Assembly: GCF_905212365.1 (NCBI RefSeq)
Contig: NZ_CAJMEH010000075.1
Location: 1 to 8,283, forward strand
Origin: an uncultured Phascolarctobacterium sp.
GTDB taxonomy: Bacteria > Bacillota > Negativicutes > Acidaminococcales > Acidaminococcaceae
Reading direction: 5' to 3'
Length of the DNA: 8,283 nt
Both the position numbers and the translations under genes were made by a program. The notes beneath the pieces were generated by a model that was not told the DNA's origin, did not search any database, and saw only the letters and a list, made by a program, of their open reading frames with translations. How positions within the stretch are numbered: the stretch's first letter is position 1; the number at the start of each line of letters is the position of its first letter. Shown here one piece after another: positions 5,927 to 8,283 of the stretch.

Positions 5927-7870
5927 AATAAATTTTTTAAGAACGTACTTTTTTATCTGCTGATAATCATGGTAATCATCTGGATGTTTGATTTCTATAA
6001 CGAAAAGGGCACGAAGCCTGCGGATATAAGCTATACCAGCTTCCTGCAGCATGTGCAGCAGGAGGAAATCAAGCAAGTAAAGATAGTTGATAATGTTATC
6101 AGCGGCAAATTAAAGGATGGCCAGGAATTTTCTACGGTTGCTCCTAACGACGGCAAGCTGGTGGAAAAGCTGGAAGCCAAGAATGTGGATATTAAAGCCG
6201 AGCTGCCGCCGCAGCCCCCATGGTGGATGAGCATTTTGAGCAGTCTGCTGCCCATGCTGATCATCGTCGGCCTGTGGTTCATGATGATGAACCAGAGCGG
6301 CGCTGGAGGCGGCAAGGTGATGAATTTTGGCAAGAGCCGCGCCCGCCGTTACGACGAGGATAAGGTAAAGATTACCTTTAAGGATGTGGCGGGAGCCGAG
6401 GAAGCCAAGCAGGAGCTTGAAGAGGTAGTGGAATTTTTAAAGAGCCCGCAGAAGTATAACGATTTGGGCGCTAAAATCCCCAAGGGCGTTTTGCTTTACG
6501 GCCCTCCCGGCACAGGCAAAACCCTGCTGGCCAAGGCCGTGGCCGGTGAAGCCGGCGTACCCTTCTTTAGCATTTCCGGCTCTGACTTTGTGGAAATGTT
6601 CGTCGGCGTAGGCGCTTCCCGCGTCCGCAATTTGTTCGATAACGCTAAAAAGAGCGCGCCCTGCATCGTCTTTATCGACGAGATTGACGCCGTTGGCCGC
6701 CAGCGCGGCGCTGGGCTTGGCGGCGGACATGACGAGCGCGAGCAGACGCTGAACCAATTATTGGTAGAAATGGACGGCTTCAGCGCTAACGAAGGCATTA
6801 TTATGATTGCCGCTACCAACCGTCCCGATATTCTGGACCCGGCGCTGCTGCGTCCCGGACGTTTTGACCGTCAGATAGTTGTGGACCGTCCCGATATTAA
6901 AGGACGTACTGAAATTTTGAAGGTACACGTTAAGGGCAAGCCCGTCGGCGACGACGTTTCTTTGGACGTTATTGCCCAGCGCACTCCCGGCTTTACCGGC
7001 GCGGACCTGTCCAATCTGGTCAACGAGGCCGCGCTGCTGACTGCCCGCCGCGATAAAAAGGTTATCAATATGGCGGAAATGGAAGAGGCTGCCGAGCGCG
7101 TCATTATGGGCCCCGAACGCAAGAGCCGCGTCATCAGCGACAAGGAAAAACGCCTGACCGCATATCACGAGGGCGGTCATACCATCGTGGGCATGCTGCT
7201 GGATAATACGGACCCCGTGCATAAGGTAACGATTATTCCCCGCGGACGTGCCGGCGGTTATACCCTGAGCTTGCCGAAAGAGGATAAATATTACGCTACC
7301 CGCAGTGAAATGCTGGACGAGCTGAAGGTGCTGCTGGGCGGCCGTGTTGCCGAAGCGTTAGTATTGAAGGAGATTTCCAGCGGCGCCAGCAACGATTTGC
7401 AGCGCGCTACGCAGCTGGCACGACAGATGATCTGCGAATACGGCATGAGCGAAAATATCGGCCCCGTAACCTTCGGGCACCGTCAGGATCAGGTATTCCT
7501 GGGCCGCGATATTGCCCGCGACAAGGATTACAGCGAGGAGGTTGCTGCTGAAATCGATAAGGAGGTACGCTCCTTTATCGAGGACGCATACGCAGCAACT
7601 GAAAAGTTGCTCAGCGATAATTTGGACAAGCTTCATGTTATTGCCAAGGCTTTGATGGAACGCGAAACCTTGGAAGAGGAAGAAATTAACCAGCTGGTGA
7701 AGTACGGCCATATTCTGAGCGCCGAAGAAAAGCTGTATTTAGTACAGCAATCGGTGGCTGCCGAGGAAGCCGCCGCGCAAAACGAGAGCGCTGACGCTAA
7801 CCCTTCCTTCTGCGGTACTGCAGAAGTAAATGAAACCATCGAAGCCAATAAAAACGGCGAGCAGGCATAA
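5924..7870 (+). CDS. ftsH: ATP-dependent zinc metalloprotease FtsH
   Basis: This 648-residue membrane-anchored AAA+ protease is complete. Membrane helix 1 is at about 6-23 and helix 2 at about 103-122, enclosing an extracytoplasmic domain of about 80 residues, with a Gly-rich linker at 126-131. The ATPase domain has Walker A GPPGTGKT (193-200), pore-loop MFVGVG (225-230), Walker B FIDEID (250-255) and the second region of homology ATNRPDILDPALLRP (297-311) with arginine fingers in GRFDR (312-316). The protease domain has HEGGH (415-419) with Asp491 in SGASNDLQ as the likely third zinc ligand. FtsH hexamers extract and degrade misassembled membrane proteins and short-lived regulators. HEGGH replaces the commoner HEAGH but fits HExxH. 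The last 40 residues or so are an Ala/Glu/Asn-rich tail of low conservation. It has its own promoter and a strong terminator, and lies 83 bp after hpt. Confidence 0.98.
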   Translation: MNKFFKNVLFYLLIIMVIIWMFDFYNEKGTKPADISYTSFLQHVQQEEIKQVKIVDNVISGKLKDGQEFSTVAPNDGKLVEKLEAKNVDIKAELPPQPPWWMSILSSLLPMLIIVGLWFMMMNQSGAGGGKVMNFGKSRARRYDEDKVKITFKDVAGAEEAKQELEEVVEFLKSPQKYNDLGAKIPKGVLLYGPPGTGKTLLAKAVAGEAGVPFFSISGSDFVEMFVGVGASRVRNLFDNAKKSAPCIVFIDEIDAVGRQRGAGLGGGHDEREQTLNQLLVEMDGFSANEGIIMIAATNRPDILDPALLRPGRFDRQIVVDRPDIKGRTEILKVHVKGKPVGDDVSLDVIAQRTPGFTGADLSNLVNEAALLTARRDKKVINMAEMEEAAERVIMGPERKSRVISDKEKRLTAYHEGGHTIVGMLLDNTDPVHKVTIIPRGRAGGYTLSLPKEDKYYATRSEMLDELKVLLGGRVAEALVLKEISSGASNDLQRATQLARQMICEYGMSENIGPVTFGHRQDQVFLGRDIARDKDYSEEVAAEIDKEVRSFIEDAYAATEKLLSDNLDKLHVIAKALMERETLEEEEINQLVKYGHILSAEEKLYLVQQSVAAEEAAAQNESADANPSFCGTAEVNETIEANKNGEQA

Positions 7871-7889
7871 TTAAAATAGTTGAGCCTTT

Positions 7890-7920
7890 AACCCCTGCGG
7901 TATTTGCCGCAGGGGTTTTT
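7890..7920 (+). terminator. Rho-independent terminator after ftsH
   Basis: AACCCCTGCGG (7890-7900) pairs perfectly with CCGCAGGGGTT (7907-7917) over a 6-nt TATTTG loop, with a T-tract to 7920. It is the strongest terminator in the window and lies 19 nt after the ftsH stop. Confidence 0.93.
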
Positions 7921-7990
7921 GTCTGCCTTGGCAGATTGTTCCCGGTATGCGTTGTTTGGCCAGCTTTGCTGGCGGCAGACTTTTTCCTTT
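7921..7990 (+). other. Structured segment with alternative stems and a T-rich tail (possible second terminator or small RNA end)
   Basis: GTCTGCC (7921-7927) pairs with GGCAGAC (7974-7980), which is followed by TTTTTCCTTT. Just inside the 3' arm is a perfect hairpin GCCAGC-TTT-GCTGGC (7959-7973). The same TCTGC (7922-7926) can pair locally with GCAGA (7931-7935), so the two folds exclude each other. This could be a back-up terminator after ftsH, the 3' end of a small RNA, or a repeat element. I recognise no known RNA family. Confidence 0.45.
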
Positions 7991-8180
7991 GTTGGCTTTT
8001 ATGATTTGCGAGACTGCATTGTTGTGCGAGCCTTTTGGTACGGAAGGACTGCTGAAGTTGGGAAGAACAAGGCCAAGACAAGAGTGGCCGCGGAAGCGGC
8101 CAGTACTGCGCTAAAGAAAAATTAGACGGCTAATTCTATAAATTTTACTAATTTTCGCGATAAGTCCGACTAATTTCCTC
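7991..8180. other. Intergenic stretch with no supported gene
   Basis: Together with the two elements before it, this belongs to a 392-nt gap (7871-8262) without a gene I can support. It contains a perfect 7-bp hairpin with a GNRA loop, TGGCCGC-GGAA-GCGGCCA (8085-8102), which has no T-run and so is not a terminator. An AT-rich part (8111-8180) carries three CTAATT copies at 8130, 8148 and 8170. A frame open to the TAG at 8123-8125 ends in a basic, alanine-rich peptide, but its only upstream starts lie in the ftsH terminator or lack a ribosome-binding site. No tRNA, RNase P, SRP or tmRNA signature was recognised. Confidence 0.5.
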
Positions 8181-8208
8181 TTGTCGGGGGGGACAAGTGT
8201 GGTATAAT
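8181..8208 (+). promoter_or_regulatory. Strong promoter with palindromic operator-like dyad
   Basis: The -35 is TTGTCG (8181-8186), followed by 16 nt and a perfect extended -10, TGG-TATAAT (8200-8208). Transcription should begin near 8215. The perfect inverted repeat CTTGTC-GGGGGG-GACAAG (8180-8197) covers the -35 and much of the spacer, where a repressor or MerR-like activator could bind. The dyad's function is inferred only from its position. Confidence 0.8.
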
Positions 8209-8262
8209 GTATTCAAAGCAAGGTGCGCACGTGAGAGATTGCTCTGTCAGGGGTGGCAGGGT

Positions 8263-8283
8263 TTGAAAAGTTCGCTGCGAGTC
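8263..8283 (+). CDS. Possible start of the next gene, truncated by the window end
   Basis: A frame beginning TTG at 8263 (M/L-K-S-S-L-R-V) runs off the window. AGGGGTGG (8249-8256) lies 6 nt upstream as a plausible ribosome-binding site, and the strong promoter at 8181-8208 gives it a leader of about 48 nt. Two other genes here also use TTG. Seven residues are too few to identify a product. A GTG at 8231 is rejected as a start because its frame stops within 12 codons. Confidence 0.4.

Noticed and set aside
8041..8062. CGGAAGGA…CTGC resembling the SRP RNA apical loop
   Set aside because: The flanking GGTCAGG and GGAAGCAGCC order and the pairing needed for SRP helix 8 are absent.
7904..8125. 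73-residue open frame after ftsH as a gene
   Set aside because: Its start is in the ftsH terminator loop, there is no ribosome-binding site, and the first half is poor in protein-like character. Only its last third looks protein-like, which I keep as a question in the findings.
8209..8262. Leader of the last gene as a known riboswitch (lysine, glycine, T-box, THF considered)
   Set aside because: It has only isolated short resemblances and, at about 48 nt, is too short for these classes; no conserved core is seen.
1..8283. Mobile element, CRISPR array, toxin-antitoxin or defence system
   Set aside because: No transposase, integrase, regularly spaced repeats, tRNA attachment site or paired small genes are visible; every large frame is a known housekeeping family.

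Overview
The window is a chromosomal housekeeping segment from a Bacillota (Firmicutes) bacterium. All eight recognisable genes lie on the + strand. The order is a MOP-family flippase (SpoVB/YabM type), MazG (YabN type), HU, DivIC/FtsB, an S1-domain protein (YabR type), TilS, Hpt and FtsH. This is a shortened version of the spoVB/yabM–mazG–(HU)–yabO–yabP–yabQ–divIC–yabR–spoIIE–tilS–hpt–ftsH neighbourhood known from Bacillus and Clostridia. The S4-domain gene yabO and the sporulation genes yabP, yabQ and spoIIE are absent. That suggests a lineage that has lost sporulation. My best guess, from the fairly GC-rich coding sequence, strong GGAGG ribosome-binding sites, two TTG starts and this gene set, is a non-sporulating Negativicute such as an Acidaminococcaceae-like organism. 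The taxonomic placement is inference.

Layout. Bases 1-1257 hold the 3' part of the flippase gene, followed 34 bp later by mazG (1292-2833). A near-consensus promoter (2886-2914) then drives the HU gene (2989-3267), which ends in a strong terminator (3280-3317). An extended -10 element sits on the 5' arm of that terminator and is the likely promoter of divIC (3340-3651). The divIC terminator overlaps its own stop codon and runs directly into a TTGACA/TATAAT promoter (3674-3703) for the S1-domain gene (3745-4191). After another hairpin with a T-rich tail (4207-4233) come tilS (TTG start, 4272-5285) and hpt (5298-5840), 12 bp apart. The ftsH gene has its own promoter (5858-5886) and a TTG start (5924-7870), and ends in a strong terminator (7890-7920).

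Bases 7871-8262 contain no gene I can support. They hold the ftsH terminator, a second structured segment with mutually exclusive pairings ending in a T-run (7921-7990), a GNRA-capped hairpin (8085-8102), three CTAATT repeats, and a strong promoter (8181-8208) overlapped by a perfect CTTGTC-N6-GACAAG dyad. A truncated reading frame beginning with TTG at 8263 probably starts the next gene.

The genes cover growth-linked functions: lipid-linked envelope precursor transport, removal of aberrant nucleotides, chromosome compaction, division-septum assembly, RNA-associated regulation, tRNA-Ile lysidine formation, purine salvage and membrane protein quality control. I see no phage, CRISPR, insertion sequence or defence genes, and no clear new multi-gene system. 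The unusual content is in the regulatory joints between genes, above all the HU/divIC joint and the region after ftsH.
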